Shown: positions 62,519-64,000 of the stretch, one piece after another
How the letters are laid out: the number at the start of each line of letters is the position of its first letter
Position numbering within the stretch: position 1 is the stretch's first letter
Assembly: GCA_035771165.1 (NCBI GenBank)
Contig: JAWNZC010000348.1
Coordinates: 2,530,501-2,594,500 of the forward strand
Direction: 5' to 3'
Length of the DNA stretch: 64,000 bases
From: Paragorgia papillata
Taxonomy: Eukaryota > Cnidaria > Anthozoa > Scleralcyonacea > Coralliidae
Translations under genes and position numbers: made by a program
Notes under the pieces: model-generated
Seen by the model: only the letters and a program-made list of their open reading frames with translations
What the model was told of the DNA's origin: nothing
The model's database searches: none

Positions 62519-62840
62519 CAGTGTGTATCAAAGAAAACGGAACCTTTTAGAAAATGAATTAGTATTCTGTTCAAACAACCTATTGTAGTAGTTTGAAAGC
62601 CCTAAACACCTCTGAGCCACGGATGCGTAAAAAACACGGTCTTATACACCTGGGAAATTAAGATAACTTGAAGTGTATGCATGGTGAAAGTATTTAAAAG
62701 CTTTTTCTCTTTTAACTTATTTGCTGATTCATTTATAATGCAGCACTATCGCTTTTAGGGCTTTCAAACTACTACAATAGGTTGTTTTAAAAGAATACTA
62801 ATTCATTTTCTAAGGGTTCCGGTTTTTTTTATACACACTG
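62519..62840. mobile_element. Tc1/mariner-type MITE, copy 2
   Basis: CAGTGTGTATCAAAGAAAAC to TTTATACACACTG; shares most of copy 1 but lacks about 50 bp on the right of centre. Preceded by TA; the right TA has become TT. Confidence 0.85.
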
Positions 62841-64000
62841 TTTAGTCTATACGCAGTACGCTATATTTTCATATAGCTACTTATAGACTTGTACGCTAAT
62901 AACAACTGAAACACTGGCATTTTAGAAGAACCTATTGAGATAGCGCTAGTATTGTGTGGGTATATAACACAAGAACTATATACCGTACAATATCACTTAA
63001 CGATTGCATCGCGTCTAGTCTCTTCGTTTCCGATTGCAACGGTAATTCCACCTACAATTTAATACTTAATTAGAAGTTAATGGGCGTACAACTGATTGTA
63101 GAATTCTACTCAGCGGCGTACCATGACTATTCTGAGTGGGGGTGTAGCTTTTTAGCGTTATTGTTTTACCGACTAACTGAATTTTACCGAAACTCTCCAT
63201 TCTACCTAGCCTCCTTCGCAGACGTTCTTATGGCTCGCTTAACTCCCCAACCCAACGTCTGCTCACCCGAGAGCTACATTCCATTTCCTTTGTGTGCATG
63301 GACCAATGAAATTACACCATTGTCGTGCTAAATAAAGCCGTCCTGGTTTAGTCGAAAGCTAATATTTTGAAAAGTTTAGCCTAGAACTTCACGAAATTTA
63401 CGAAGAATATTGTTTTGACTATGTTCTTGCTGCCTATGCAAACAATAAGCGTGAAAGTCAGTGTAAAGCGTAAGAGTTAAGAGAAATTTAAGATTGTAAA
63501 CAAAATCTCAAAGGTGTTTATCAGAAGCAACTGGCCGACTGCCCAAATTAGTTTACTTGAAAGCTAATATTTCGCTTACTATAGCTCAGAGATTTACAAA
63601 ATTTACGAAGAATGGTATTATGAATATGTTCTTGCTGGTCGTGTAAATAAATCTGTGCGAAAAGCTTTAAAAAAGCTACAAGTGTGTAGCAACCTCGATC
63701 GACTTTGTTATTCAGCTTCATATATTCCAGGCAGTGACGCTTTTATTTCATGTACTGTATTCATATCGCGTTTCACAATTACAACATCAAAATTTTTACT
63801 AAACTATATATAAGCAATGGTTTTCGAAATATTGGTTCAGACGGTCAGCTCAAGCCTCAAGGTCGAAGGTCAGGTTTCCAGATATTGGAAGTCTGACTCT
63901 GATTGGTCAACAATTGGAAAGGAATTTGCTGCTCGTGTAAGCAGCCGGTAGGTAGTTGAGGGGAGAGCAGAGAACGAACCCAAACTGACGGCTGCGAAGG
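62841..64000. other. Intergenic with one diverged direct duplication
   Basis: 63,350-63,440 and 63,555-63,640 share GAAAGCTAATATTT, AATTTACGAAGAAT and ACTATGTTCTTGCTG-type segments. The 83-codon frame at 63,080-63,331 is unrecognised. Confidence 0.5.

Overview
The window is animal nuclear DNA: AT-rich, with many small exons separated by canonical GT-AG introns and very dense in short transposons. The proteins are metazoan (cullin-2, a calmodulin-type protein kinase). The repeat mix (Penelope-like retroelements with GIY-YIG domains, a Crypton-derived DUF3504-type gene, many foldback MITEs) fits a cnidarian, most likely an anthozoan. This placement is inferred, not proven.

Layout. Positions 1-15,905 hold the 3' three quarters of a plus-strand CUL2 gene: 19 exons that join in frame to 541 residues plus a stop and align without net gap to human CUL2 from about residue 205 to the C-terminus. 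The first exons lie upstream of the window. From 15,906 to 29,000 there is no convincing gene, but there are stacked MITEs, a divergent tandem repeat and foldbacks. Positions 29,022-38,290 hold a complete-looking plus-strand gene for a 461-residue myosin-light-chain-kinase-like enzyme (11 coding exons), with all catalytic motifs and a calmodulin-binding/autoinhibitory segment, followed by a disordered acidic tail. From 38,300 to 64,000 the window is mostly mobile DNA: a broken LINE on the minus strand, a frameshifted Crypton-derived gene copy (42,605-43,468, minus), a 5S-rRNA-derived SINE, two Penelope-like elements arranged head to head (49,885-52,570), a second Penelope-like family with an intact 325-codon ORF (56,255-57,232), tRNA-derived SINEs and long microsatellites.

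The two host genes have unrelated roles (ubiquitin-ligase scaffold and Ca2+/calmodulin kinase) and share nothing visible except strand. No operon-like or defence-like system is present. The most unusual material is in the mobile fraction: a TIR element carrying a captured RecQ-helicase exon, cleanly datable nested insertions with readable target-site duplications, hammerhead-ribozyme-like cores, and a LINE/TIR chimera present twice in inverted orientation.
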